A stretch of 17,129 nucleotides of DNA from an uncultured Pirellulales bacterium (GTDB lineage Bacteria; Planctomycetota; Planctomycetia; Pirellulales; Lacipirellulaceae). Shown here piece after piece: positions 5,683 to 14,008 of this stretch; position 1 is the first letter of the stretch, and each line of letters starts with the position of its first letter. The stretch lies in assembly GCA_947258835.1 (NCBI GenBank), contig CAMYJY010000039.1:1-17129 (forward strand), given 5' to 3'. A program made the translations under genes and the position numbers. Below the pieces are notes generated by a model that did not search any database, was not told the DNA's origin, and saw only the letters and a list, made by a program, of their open reading frames with translations.

Positions 5683-7998
5683 ATGTTCCCCAAGATATTC
5701 CTGACCGCCTGCTGGGTGTCCGTCTTGTGCGCGGGACTGGCCCATGCCGATGTGCCCCTGGGGGGTTTCATTCCACTGGTCGGCATCGGACTCACGGACG
5801 AATTTAAAAATGCCAACACGGATTTGACCGGCACCTTTTTTTTAGCAGACCCGGAGCCGTCCCTGGTGGGCAACCCACTCAGTGGCGGAAGCTCGCCCTA
5901 CTACGATATCGCGCTGCTCGATACGGGGGCCGCGACGCATATCCTCACGCCTGCAGCTGCCGGTGCCAACGGCTTTGACATTGCCGGGAATGATTTTGCG
6001 GGCACCCAAGTGCAGCAGATTGGTGGCGCTACGGGGTTGATCAACCTCAACATCAATGACCCGCTGGCCGTTTTTGCTGCCGGTCTGGGGAATCGGACCG
6101 CAAACGAAATGCAACTCAGCATGGACACCAGCGCGCTGCGGGGTCAATCCAGTGTGGCCACGTTATCGGCACTTAGCGAGTGGACCTTGCCCAATATTCT
6201 GGGCTTACCCATGGCAGCACACCATGCCATCCATGTAAAGAATAGCGCGCCTCAAGTCTTCGATTTCCAGGGACGTACGGTCCGCACTCCCCAAGTGGAT
6301 TTTCTGGATTTGGGCACGGGTAGCCAGCTGGGAATTTCCCGGCGCACCGATTTGAAAATTCGTCCGGGTGCCTCTTTTATTGCGGGGCCACTGTACGTGC
6401 AAAGTCTGGATATTTTTGGTGGCGAACCCTTCCATGAAAATCCCCTGTCACCCACGGTAGTCGAAAATGGCGCCCTGTTTGTTGATGTCGATATGCATCA
6501 CGGTGCCCAGGCACTTAACGATACCGAATTCTTATTCGACACGGGCGCTGATTTGACGGTTGTCAGCCAACTCACGGCTGTCCGTCTGGGGTTTGATCCA
6601 GTGCTGGACACCCCCGATTTTGTTTTGGAAGTCGAAGGCTCGGGCGGCATTTCCAGCGGCATTCCCGGATTTTATGTGGACACCCTCACGATCGATGCGG
6701 TGGGAGGCTCTTTTACCAAACAACGCGTTCCGCTGGCGGTGCTGGACGTGACCAATCCCAACGACCCCGGCAATATTATCGATGGAATCTTGGGGATGCA
6801 TTTATTTACCGATCGCGATTTGGTGATTGACGCCAATCCGTCGGTGGGGCAAGGCGGGGCCGGCCCCAGCCTTTACATTAGCGACCCGGTTACCGAGTCC
6901 CACGCGTGGGCCGCCGCCACCGAAGCCGCCGCGTGGGACGCGCCGCAGAGCTGGTCGGCACCAGGGATACCCAACAGCATGTGGGTGACTCAGGTCTCCA
7001 ATCTTACTGGCAGCCCTCAAACCGCCCAGGTGACGGCGGACTCGACCGTCTATCAGCTGACCATTTCTGGGAACACGCCGATGACCGTCGAAGTTCAAGA
7101 CGGTGCCACCCTCAGGACGTATGGTGCCACAAATATTGACGCGGGAGGACGCCTGTGGCTGCGGGGGAACGAAGCAAAAATTGATGCGCAGTTCATCCAC
7201 CTGGAGCAGGGCACGCTGACCGGCTCGGGAGAACTGTTTGTGGGTACCGGCCCCGTTACGGGAGCCGTACGCAACGTCTCAGGTCGTATTGAACCGGGTG
7301 ACCCCCTGGGCCTACTCGAAATCCGAGGGGACTTGTCCAATTTGGCGGAGGGCACGCTGGCCCTGGAGCTGGGCGGAACGGTAGCGGAGACGGAGTACGA
7401 TCAAATTTCCGCGGAGCGGTTTGCTTTTTTAGCGGGGACGCTGGAAATTACCCTGACGACCGACTTTCGGCCCGAGGTTGGAGACATGTTTACCGTCCTC
7501 ACAGCCGCCGCAGGCGTTGTGGGAGAATTTGAGGAGCTCCTGCTGCCTCAGAACTTCCACTGGACAATCGATTATCAGCCCCAGAGCGTGGTGCTCGAGG
7601 TCGTCGGCCTGGAGGGAGATTTTAACGGAGACGGCCGCGTGGATGGCGATGATCTGGCGGCCTGGAAAAGCGGCTACGGCACCGATTATGACGGCTGCGA
7701 TTTTTTAGCATGGCAGCTGAATTTTCAGGGTGGGACCGTCGCCTCAGCGGCCGCGGTTCCCGAGCCAACCGGCGGGCTGCTGCTGTGGATAGGATTAGCC
7801 ATCGTATTACCCTGTGGCGGTGGACAGGTCCTGCGACGGATCGAGATTTCTAAAAATGCGTGCCAGAATCGCCATGACCAGGCTACTGCCCGCCAGGCCC
7901 AACACGAACGAGGTCACGGCAAATATTACCAGACTGGCGAGTTGGGGCGCGGAAACAGAAAGCGCCTGGCCCAACACCGCGCTTCCTTGCTGCAGTAG
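5683..7998 (+). CDS. Secreted two-lobed aspartyl-protease-like protein with dockerin segment and PEP-CTERM anchor
   Basis: A signal peptide covers residues 1-22 (cleavage after AHA). Two catalytic-type motifs, LLDTGAATHI (Asp80) and FLFDTGADLTVV (Asp286), sit in two lobes. Each lobe ends with a hydrophobic-Gly motif, NILGLPM and IDGILGMHLF (Asp367 region). This is the pattern of a pepsin-like fold made by duplication of a retropepsin-like half. A beta-rich region of about 250 residues follows, like surface-adhesin or autotransporter-associated repeats. Next are a dockerin-like calcium segment (GDFNGDGRVDGDDLAAW, from 645) and a second partial one (DYDGCDFLAWQLNF). The sorting signal is VPEP (692-695), a hydrophobic helix and a basic cluster near 720. 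PEP-CTERM proteins normally end there; here about 45 Arg/Gln/His-rich residues follow, encoded antisense to the permease gene. An AAGG lies 8 bases before the ATG. Proteolysis is inferred from the motifs only. Confidence 0.85.
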   Translation: MFPKIFLTACWVSVLCAGLAHADVPLGGFIPLVGIGLTDEFKNANTDLTGTFFLADPEPSLVGNPLSGGSSPYYDIALLDTGAATHILTPAAAGANGFDIAGNDFAGTQVQQIGGATGLINLNINDPLAVFAAGLGNRTANEMQLSMDTSALRGQSSVATLSALSEWTLPNILGLPMAAHHAIHVKNSAPQVFDFQGRTVRTPQVDFLDLGTGSQLGISRRTDLKIRPGASFIAGPLYVQSLDIFGGEPFHENPLSPTVVENGALFVDVDMHHGAQALNDTEFLFDTGADLTVVSQLTAVRLGFDPVLDTPDFVLEVEGSGGISSGIPGFYVDTLTIDAVGGSFTKQRVPLAVLDVTNPNDPGNIIDGILGMHLFTDRDLVIDANPSVGQGGAGPSLYISDPVTESHAWAAATEAAAWDAPQSWSAPGIPNSMWVTQVSNLTGSPQTAQVTADSTVYQLTISGNTPMTVEVQDGATLRTYGATNIDAGGRLWLRGNEAKIDAQFIHLEQGTLTGSGELFVGTGPVTGAVRNVSGRIEPGDPLGLLEIRGDLSNLAEGTLALELGGTVAETEYDQISAERFAFLAGTLEITLTTDFRPEVGDMFTVLTAAAGVVGEFEELLLPQNFHWTIDYQPQSVVLEVVGLEGDFNGDGRVDGDDLAAWKSGYGTDYDGCDFLAWQLNFQGGTVASAAAVPEPTGGLLLWIGLAIVLPCGGGQVLRRIEISKNACQNRHDQATARQAQHERGHGKYYQTGELGRGNRKRLAQHRASLLQ

Positions 7999-9510
7999 CA
8001 GGCCCATCGCCACGACGACTCCCAGGACGACACCCTTGGCCGTAAAGGCCAAAATCGTACGCAGGAAAACCCGAATGCTTTCTTCCGTCACGCGGTAGGG
8101 ATACAGCAGGAAGATCAGATTCTCCAGGGCGAAAACAAACAGGTTGAAGGGCAACAGCAGCGCCATTGCCGCCAGCAGCAGGCCGGGCGCGAAGGGCTTG
8201 ATGAGCATCGCGACGACCAGGGTGACCAGTTGAAACAGCGAAGTTACCAGGACCGGCACGACCAGTTGCGCAACAACCACCTGGCCTGGCCTCAGGGGCA
8301 GTGCCTTGAGCACGCTGATGCGATCCAGATCTCTGCGAAAGTCGAATTTCAAGGCCGTGGGGAGCAAGAAAAACGACGAGAATCCCAGCAAGAGGATCAC
8401 GGCCTGCACCAAGGCCCAGCCCGTTTGGGGCCCCCAGGCCGGTGCCAAGGAACACAACATCGGTAGGACCAGCGCATACAACACCGGTCCCCGATAGTAC
8501 CTGCAGCCGTTGCCTTGACGCCAGACCAGCGCGCCCATGGCCCCTCCGCTGGGACGACGACGTTTACGCGCCGGTCCTGGGCGATCGGAATCTGGCTGCC
8601 TGGCTGCGGCGGAAATCAGCGTTTTCCAATTGCGTCTGTCCCGGACCTGCTGCGTCCAGCGCATCCACGTATCCAGCCAGTTCAATCCGTGGACCATGGC
8701 CCACAACAAAGCCGCTGCCCCGCTCAGCCGCGCCCACACCGACCATCCCATCTGATCGGCAAAAATCAATCGCGCCACCAGGTTATCGCAAGGCCAGCAG
8801 AGCAACCCGCCAACGGTGGTGTGAGGAATCCGCTGCAGTCCTTCCTGAATACATTGCCAAGACGCCAGCGAAACGACGTGAACAAATCGCTCGGCCCTCC
8901 ATTGACCCGCGTACCAATTCACGGCCACCAGCAGCGTCGCCAGCAACGCACCACCAACAACCAGTTTCCCCAGCGCGCGTTGTTTGGGGGTCAGCCCGTC
9001 GACAAAAATTTCCATGGCCAGGCGCAGCACCTCGATCATCATGAGGCCGAGGTAGAAGCCGACAAAGCCGAGTGCCGCAAAGTGCAAATCGGGAAGCATC
9101 ACGCTGACAGAAATTCCAGACTTGACCATGGCCGCGGCCGAGACACAGCCCAGGCGATAGCGAATCAGGTTCCCGCGGCTGAGCGGCGCGGCACACAACC
9201 ATTCTTGTTCGGCAGCGCTCCATTCAAAAGGCTCGACAGGTTTGCGATACATGGTTTTGATCAGGTTCCACATCGCGAAGCCGGTCAGCCCGACGGTCAA
9301 CCAGCGGTGGAGCCGTTCCGGATCGGCCGCGTCGCGCAGACACACGCCCACCAGGGCCTGACTAATCCACACGACTGCCAACACCACCGCCAACAAGGAC
9401 AGCAGCGCGCGGCGGGGCGTACGAAAGCCGTGCAGTATCCGTGCGAACCGCGCACGCCCCTGTTGGTAAAACAAACGACCGGTTGCTGGATGTTGCAGGA
9501 AGAGATCCAT
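7807..9510 (-). CDS. ABC exporter permease (putative ABC exporter family)
   Basis: This is a polytopic membrane protein of 567 residues with about ten or more hydrophobic helices. They are arranged in an N-terminal group, a central hydrophilic stretch (about residues 290-325, rich in Arg and Pro) and a C-terminal group. It matches the general build of the two-halved putative ABC exporter permeases found beside DrrA-like ATPases. The ATPase gene lies directly upstream on the same strand, with 5 bases between its stop and the ATG at 9510. An alternative TTG start at 9522 would overlap it by 7 bases; neither has a clear ribosome binding site. Its last 192 bases lie opposite the extended 3' end of the PEP-CTERM gene, and its own C-terminus (ARIFRNLDPSQD) looks natural for the family. 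The substrate is unknown. Confidence 0.8.
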   Translation of the reverse strand: MDLFLQHPATGRLFYQQGRARFARILHGFRTPRRALLSLLAVVLAVVWISQALVGVCLRDAADPERLHRWLTVGLTGFAMWNLIKTMYRKPVEPFEWSAAEQEWLCAAPLSRGNLIRYRLGCVSAAAMVKSGISVSVMLPDLHFAALGFVGFYLGLMMIEVLRLAMEIFVDGLTPKQRALGKLVVGGALLATLLVAVNWYAGQWRAERFVHVVSLASWQCIQEGLQRIPHTTVGGLLCWPCDNLVARLIFADQMGWSVWARLSGAAALLWAMVHGLNWLDTWMRWTQQVRDRRNWKTLISAAARQPDSDRPGPARKRRRPSGGAMGALVWRQGNGCRYYRGPVLYALVLPMLCSLAPAWGPQTGWALVQAVILLLGFSSFFLLPTALKFDFRRDLDRISVLKALPLRPGQVVVAQLVVPVLVTSLFQLVTLVVAMLIKPFAPGLLLAAMALLLPFNLFVFALENLIFLLYPYRVTEESIRVFLRTILAFTAKGVVLGVVVAMGLLLQQGSAVLGQALSVSAPQLASLVIFAVTSFVLGLAGSSLVMAILARIFRNLDPSQDLSTATG

Positions 9511-9515
9511 GAAAT

Positions 9516-10295
9516 CTAGCAAGTCACATTCACGGAGTCCATGGACAGAGATAAATTAACACTTGGCACTGGCGAGGATTCCACGGCACGGAAGAAGATG
9601 TCTTCCAGTGAGGCCTCGTGATCGGTACCAGCAAATTGATTCCGCAACTGATCGATCGTACCCAAGAAATTCTGTCGGCCCTGCTTCAGGATCAAAACGT
9701 GGGAACAAATGTCCTCCACCATGGCCAACAAGTGGGAACTGATCACAACGGCTGTCCCTTGGGACGCTCGTTCTCGTAGCGATTGCTTGAGGTTGCGAAT
9801 ACCACTTGGATCCAGACCCGTCATCGGTTCGTCCAGCAACAGGGCGGACGGGCGGTACAACCAAGCGCACGCCAGGGCAAGTTTCTGCCGCATACCGCGT
9901 GACAGAGCCGAGGCCTGGGCATCGATCTTAGCGGTGAGCTCAAACAGCTCCAGCAAAGTGTGCATCTCGTCTTGCCAGCTGTCGACGCCGTAGGCACTGG
10001 CCACAAAGGCAAAGTGCTCGGCCACGGTCAAATCATTGAATAGCTGCGGGTCGTCAGGCACGTAGGCGGTGCGCCCCTTGACTTCGACGGGATCGGCATT
10101 CACGTCGAATTCCGCCACCGAAAGCCTGCCCGCGTTGAAGGGGATGATACCGGCGAGCGCTCGCATGGTGGTTGTTTTTCCCGAGCCGTTGGGGCCGATC
10201 AGTCCGAGGATTTCTCCGGCCGCCACGGTGAAGGTGAGGTTTTCGACGGCGACGTGCAAATCGTAAGCTTTGCAGAACGATTGGACGTTGATCAT
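9516..10295 (-). CDS. ABC transporter ATP-binding protein (DrrA/NatA-like)
   Basis: The ATPase of 259 residues powers the permease encoded just downstream. Visible motifs are Walker A GPNGSGKTT (34-42), the segment YVPDDPQLF (78-86) at the Q-loop position, the signature LSRGMRQ (131-137), Walker B ALLLDEP (151-157), the D-loop GLDP and the switch histidine in SSHLL (His188). All catalytic elements are present. The start ATG at 10295 gives a normal N-terminus (MINVQSFCKAY); no strong ribosome binding site is seen. The promoter should lie in the 150 bases between the start and the repeat cluster at 10443, but I cannot identify it. Confidence 0.93.
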   Translation of the reverse strand: MINVQSFCKAYDLHVAVENLTFTVAAGEILGLIGPNGSGKTTTMRALAGIIPFNAGRLSVAEFDVNADPVEVKGRTAYVPDDPQLFNDLTVAEHFAFVASAYGVDSWQDEMHTLLELFELTAKIDAQASALSRGMRQKLALACAWLYRPSALLLDEPMTGLDPSGIRNLKQSLRERASQGTAVVISSHLLAMVEDICSHVLILKQGRQNFLGTIDQLRNQFAGTDHEASLEDIFFRAVESSPVPSVNLSLSMDSVNVTC

Positions 10296-10442
10296 GAGAG
10301 GGACCGCGGAGTTTTGGACGTTCTTTTTGAAATACTAGGCCTTGTGAAATCCTAGGTCATGATTGGCGATGGGGTTGGGTGGCCTCCAACGTTGGTAACG
10401 ATTTTGTGGGTGCAGGCAGTGGGCGTTTTTTGTCTGCTATAA

Positions 10443-10683
10443 GGTGTTTCCGTCATTCCCGCGCAGGCGGGAATCCAGGAGCAGTGCAGGTGTTTCGTCA
10501 TTCCCGCGCAGGCGGGAATCCAGGAGCAGTGCAGGTGTTTCGTCATTCCCGCGCAGGCGGGAATCCAGTAGCAGTGTCAGTGGTCTAGATTCCCGCCTGC
10601 GCGGGAATGACGCCGGTGGCGGGAATCCGGCGGAGAGCCTGCGCGGGAATGACGCGGGTGGCGGGAATCCGGCGGAGAGCCTG
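10443..10683. repeat. Cluster of ATTCCC-N8-GGGAAT palindromic repeats (dRS3-like)
   Basis: Three direct units of 45-46 bases start at 10443, 10489 and 10534. Each carries the core ATTCCC-GCGCAGGC-GGGAAT (10455-10474, 10500-10519, 10545-10564). A fourth core lies inverted at 10589-10608. It is followed by two direct copies of a related block (10609-10650 and 10651-10683) that keep the sequence GGCGGGAATCCGGCGGAGAG. The core layout equals the dRS3 repeat known from Neisseria, and near-identical words occur between genes of many bacteria. The inter-core sequences are nearly identical between units, so this is not a CRISPR array. Confidence 0.9.
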
Positions 10684-10951
10684 GTGCAAACTTGCTCCTT
10701 TTCTGCTGGGATCAAATCGTTACCCGCGTCGGGTGGAATGGGCAGTTACCAGCTCAACTGTGGTCACCGGTCCTTGGCGACCCCTCCCGCTGCCACAGGC
10801 CTCGCTAGCGGCCTATAGCTTGCCGCCCAGGCCCTCTCTCCAAATGTCTGCAGTTTATTATTCCTCTTTCTCGGGCTTTAGGCGTTGGGCAGATGAGAAC
10901 TTACCCATCGACAGCCCAATGGATTGGCTTCGCTGGGATTTTCGATCACGC

Positions 10952-10973
10952 GGCAGGTAAAAACTTACCTGCC
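10952..10973. promoter_or_regulatory. Perfect inverted repeat upstream of ctaA
   Basis: GGCAGGTAA, a loop of AAAC and TTACCTGCC form a perfect 9-bp stem about 123 bases before the ctaA start. It could be a regulator's operator or the first arm of a leader structure. No identity is assigned. Confidence 0.5.
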
Positions 10974-10974
10974 C

Positions 10975-10989
10975 GGCTTCATGGAAGCC
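10975..10989 (+). terminator. Short hairpin followed by a T-rich run
   Basis: GGCTTC, loop ATG, GAAGCC form a 6-bp stem one base after the preceding inverted repeat, and it is followed by TTGTTTT. It resembles a weak intrinsic terminator or attenuator in the leader of ctaA. The T run is broken by a G, so termination is uncertain. Confidence 0.35.
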
Positions 10990-11095
10990 TTGTTTTCCGT
11001 TTCAATTTATTACTGGTCCCCTCAGCAATTTGCCTCTACAATGCAATGTTTCCTTTCGGGCGCTACCATTTGCCTAGGCAGCACAACCTTTTGTC

Positions 11096-12115
11096 GTGAA
11101 GAGCACAGCCCCCCCCCAGCACCGCCCCTCCCCCTGGCCCCATCGCTGCGCCTGGCTGCTTGCTGGGGTGACATTTCCGCTGATCTGGGTCGGTGGCTTG
11201 GTCACCACCACCGATGCGGGCATGGCTTTCCCCGACTGGATCACCTCCGACGGTACTTTTTTTCTCTGGTACGATTGGCTCAGCTCGGCGGGTGATAAGT
11301 TTATCGAGCATGGCCATCGCCTCTTGGGGGCCCTGGCCGGTTTTGTATCGATCGGCTTGGTGCTGGTCACCTTCGGCTGCGAATCGCGCAGTTGGGTACG
11401 AAAATTCAGCCTGGTGCTGTTGGCGGGAGTCATTTTGCAGGGTGTGTTGGGAGGGATGCGGGTGCTGCTGGATGAGCGGTTGCTGGCCATGCTCCACGGC
11501 TGCACGGGCCCGCTATTTTTTTTACTGTGCGTCGCGATGGTGGTTTTTACGTCCCCCACGTGGCAACATCCTCGGCGGCTTACCGATCCACAGCACCTTG
11601 CCGCCACAGCAGGTCTGCCAAAATTTTTCCGTTTGGCCGTCATCTGTACGGTGCTGGCCTACGTGCAACTTGTGGTGGGTGCGGTGGTGCGTCATAGCCC
11701 GCAGCTTACCAGCGAGATCGCGGCCACGATTTTCCAAGTCGGTGTCTATTTTCACCTATTCCTGGCCCTGGTGCTGACCGGACAAATCATGCTCCTGCTG
11801 GTGCGGTTATTCCGTTCCAGCCGGGAGCAGGCGCTACCGCCCTCACCGCGGAGTGGAATTTTTTTACTGGTCTTGGTGGGCCTGCAGCTGGGACTCGGGC
11901 TAGGCACATGGCTGGTGAAGTACGGCCTGCCACGGTGGGCCGCGCTGGCCTGGGGGGAAGTCACTTTTGCCAACCATGCCGAAAACTTCTGGTCCGCTTT
12001 GCTGATTACGTGTCACGTGGCCGTAGGCTCGCTAATTCTGGCCACCACACTGACCATCACGCTCAGCTTGGCCCGCAGGCTGGACCTGCCTTCCCCGCTG
12101 AGGGGGCTGGGATGA
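11096..12115 (+). CDS. ctaA: Heme A synthase (COX15/CtaA)
   Basis: CtaA oxidises the C8 methyl of heme O to a formyl group, giving heme A for cytochrome c oxidase, in the membrane. The protein has 339 residues and about eight transmembrane helices. Family motifs are GGLVTTTDAGMAFPDW near the N-terminus and the heme-binding or catalytic histidines in EHGHRLLG (His72, His74), MLHGCTGP (His134), YFHLFLA (His220) and TCHVAVGS (His307). The extracellular cysteine pair of the Bacillus type is absent, as in the COX15-like class. The start is GTG at 11096; upstream alternatives do not improve the N-terminus. The TGA stop overlaps the ctaB start as ATGA. It leads the operon, with a hairpin-bearing leader. 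Confidence 0.92.
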   Translation: MKSTAPPQHRPSPWPHRCAWLLAGVTFPLIWVGGLVTTTDAGMAFPDWITSDGTFFLWYDWLSSAGDKFIEHGHRLLGALAGFVSIGLVLVTFGCESRSWVRKFSLVLLAGVILQGVLGGMRVLLDERLLAMLHGCTGPLFFLLCVAMVVFTSPTWQHPRRLTDPQHLAATAGLPKFFRLAVICTVLAYVQLVVGAVVRHSPQLTSEIAATIFQVGVYFHLFLALVLTGQIMLLLVRLFRSSREQALPPSPRSGIFLLVLVGLQLGLGLGTWLVKYGLPRWAALAWGEVTFANHAENFWSALLITCHVAVGSLILATTLTITLSLARRLDLPSPLRGLG

Positions 12116-13008
12116 GCACTGGCATGGCGATGACAAAGCGAACTGCGGCATCCTGCACGGACCGGTTGGCCAGTTACTGGGAAATGGCCAAGCCCAAGAT
12201 CCTAGTGATGGAACTGGTCGTCGCGGCAGCGGCCGCGCGTGTGGCCCTGCCCTCCGGGGTGGAAGTTCGCGTCATTCTCGAGGCCCTGTTGGGCATCGCC
12301 CTGGTAGCAGCCAGTGCCAGCGTTGCCAATGGTCTGTGGGAACGCCAGAGCGACGCCCTCATGCCACGCACGGCCAATCGTCCTTTGCCCACGGGCCGGG
12401 TTTCCCCGCTGGAGGCTTTGCTGCTGTCGGCACTCTGCTTGACCCTCGGCCTGGGCTGGTTGTTGTTGCGGGTGAACATGCTCACCGCCGGGCTGGGGCT
12501 GACCACCTGGTCGATTTACGTGCTCGTGTATACTCCCCTGAAAAAACGCACGCCACTAAATACCGCCGTGGGTGCGGTGGCCGGTGCGCTGCCCATGTTG
12601 ATGGGCTGGACCGCCACGGGCGCGGCTTTGACGTGGGTGGCCTGGGTCCCGGTGACCGTACTGTTCCTGTGGCAGTTTCCGCATTTTATGGCGATCGCTT
12701 GGCTGTACCGGGAGGATTATCGGCTGGCCGGGCAACAAATGTTGTCGGTCGTGGATCCCTCGGGCAGGCGCTGTGGTCAACAAGCCGTGAGTGGGGCCTT
12801 GCTCTTGCTGCCGGTGAGTATGCTCCCTCTGTCCGGCAGTGGCAGCCCGCAGGTCTACCTGGCTGGGACTTGTTGCTTGGGGGCCGTGCAGTTGGCAATG
12901 GCGATCCGTTTTGCCCTGGCCCGCGATGAAACGTCTGCCCGCTGGCTGCTCCGCACCACCCTGCTCTACCTGCCGGCTTGGCTCCTGCTGCTGGTGACAA
13001 CACTGTAA
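12112..13008 (+). CDS. ctaB: Protoheme IX farnesyltransferase (heme O synthase)
   Basis: CtaB transfers a farnesyl group to heme B, giving heme O, the substrate of CtaA. It is a UbiA-family membrane prenyltransferase of 298 residues with about eight or nine helices. The first polyprenyl-diphosphate motif is N73-G-L-W-E77-R-Q-S-D81, then ALMPRTANRPLPTG; Glu77 replaces the more usual Asp. Other family segments are YTPLKKRTPLNT, GALPMLMGW and WQFPHFMAIAWLYREDY. The start is the ATG at 12112, overlapping the ctaA stop as ATGA; the frame is open upstream only because it lies over ctaA. Fifteen bases separate it from the ABC ATPase gene. Confidence 0.95.
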   Translation: MSTGMAMTKRTAASCTDRLASYWEMAKPKILVMELVVAAAAARVALPSGVEVRVILEALLGIALVAASASVANGLWERQSDALMPRTANRPLPTGRVSPLEALLLSALCLTLGLGWLLLRVNMLTAGLGLTTWSIYVLVYTPLKKRTPLNTAVGAVAGALPMLMGWTATGAALTWVAWVPVTVLFLWQFPHFMAIAWLYREDYRLAGQQMLSVVDPSGRRCGQQAVSGALLLLPVSMLPLSGSGSPQVYLAGTCCLGAVQLAMAIRFALARDETSARWLLRTTLLYLPAWLLLLVTTL

Positions 13009-13023
13009 AAAGCGTGATTGACT

Positions 13024-13959
13024 ATGGCCACCGGCAATGCACTCACCATCTCCCAGCTTTCTCATCACTACGGCCAGCGGGTGGCCGTGGATCAGCTTTC
13101 GCTCGAGGTCTCGGCGGGTGAGATTTTTGTGTTGCTCGGCCCCAACGGGTGCGGCAAAACAACCCTGTTTCGCGTGCTCTCGACGCTGATCCCGCTCCAA
13201 ACGGGTGCGGTGTCGGTGTGCGGACACTGCCTGCGGACCGAGCCCAATGCAGTGCGGCGCCAACTGGGAGTCGTTTTTCAGGCACCGAGCTTGGACAAAA
13301 AGCTGACGGTGGCCGAAAACCTCAAACATCAAGGACGCCTGTATGGGCTGGCGCATCAACCGCTGCAGCAGCGGCAAACGGAGCTGCTGACGGCACTGGG
13401 GCTCGAGGAACGAGTCCAGGAGCGGGTGGAAACGCTTTCGGGAGGACAGCGCCGGCGGGTGGAGCTGGCCAAGGGCATGCTGCATCGGCCCAACTTGCTG
13501 CTGATGGATGAGCCCAGCACCGGACTCGATCCGGGTGCCCGTGCCGATTTATGGAAATACCTGCAGCAAGCCGTCAAGCAGGACGGAATGACCGTGGTGC
13601 TAACCACCCACTTACTGGAGGAGGCCGAGCGGGCTGATCGGATGGCGATTATGGATGCCGGCCGGCTGGTGGCCCTGGATACCCCGGCGGCCCTGCAAGC
13701 GGCCATCGGTGGAGATTCCATTACCATTCGTACCGCACAACCGGTGGCCTTGGCCGAGGCCATCACCCGGCAATTGGATTGCGCTGCCACCGTGCTGGAC
13801 GGCACCGTCCGCTTGGAGCAACCCCAGGGACACTACTGGATTAGCCGGCTGGTAGAGGCCTTTCCTGATGAAATCCAGTCCATTACCCTGGGCAAGCCCA
13901 CCCTGGAAGACGTATTTATTGACCGCACCGGTCATCGTTTTTTGGCAGACGTGGAATAA
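13024..13959 (+). CDS. ABC-2 type transporter ATP-binding protein
   Basis: This ATPase of 311 residues has all the motifs: Walker A GPNGCGKTT (39-47), Q-loop Gln86 in VVFQAP, signature LSGGQRRR (138-145), Walker B LLLMDEP (158-164), D-loop GLDP, and His196 in TTHLLEEA. The C-terminal 80 residues are the regulatory extension usual in DrrA/NatA/CcmA-like proteins. The start is ATG at 13024; a TTG two codons earlier (13018) is also possible, and no strong ribosome binding site separates them. It pairs with the permease starting at 14009. Its place between ctaB and DUF420 suggests a role tied to oxidase or heme biogenesis; the substrate is not evident. Confidence 0.93.
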   Translation: MATGNALTISQLSHHYGQRVAVDQLSLEVSAGEIFVLLGPNGCGKTTLFRVLSTLIPLQTGAVSVCGHCLRTEPNAVRRQLGVVFQAPSLDKKLTVAENLKHQGRLYGLAHQPLQQRQTELLTALGLEERVQERVETLSGGQRRRVELAKGMLHRPNLLLMDEPSTGLDPGARADLWKYLQQAVKQDGMTVVLTTHLLEEAERADRMAIMDAGRLVALDTPAALQAAIGGDSITIRTAQPVALAEAITRQLDCAATVLDGTVRLEQPQGHYWISRLVEAFPDEIQSITLGKPTLEDVFIDRTGHRFLADVE

Positions 13960-14008
13960 AAACCTCAAACTGAAAATAAGACTTCACTGGAAGTAAAAAG
14001 AGACAGCT

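Larger units (their letters stand above)
10296..11095. other. Intergenic region without a credible gene
   Basis: This 800-base divergent region separates the minus-strand ABC exporter from ctaA. It contains a palindromic repeat cluster (10443-10683), two adjacent hairpins (10952-10989) and otherwise no recognisable RNA gene or coding region. Open frames across the repeats are produced by the repeats themselves. A TACAAT at 11037-11042 could be a -10 box for ctaA, but no good -35 box accompanies it. Confidence 0.6.

Noticed and set aside
8515..9519. Plus-strand open frame of 334 codons opposite the ABC permease
   Set aside because: It has no recognisable motif, a His/Gln/Arg/Pro-rich composition typical of antisense frames in GC-rich DNA, and the permease on the other strand is well supported.
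10443..10683. Possible CRISPR array
   Set aside because: Units of about 45 bases repeat in full, with no unique spacers, one core is inverted, and no cas gene is near.
10437..10818. Open frames on both strands across the repeat cluster (proteins full of FPRRRESR-like words)
   Set aside because: The residues are produced by translating the palindromic repeat in different frames; such repeat-derived frames are common false genes.
11037..11042. TACAAT as -10 box of a ctaA promoter
   Set aside because: No acceptable -35 hexamer lies 16-18 bases upstream, so it is not listed as a feature.
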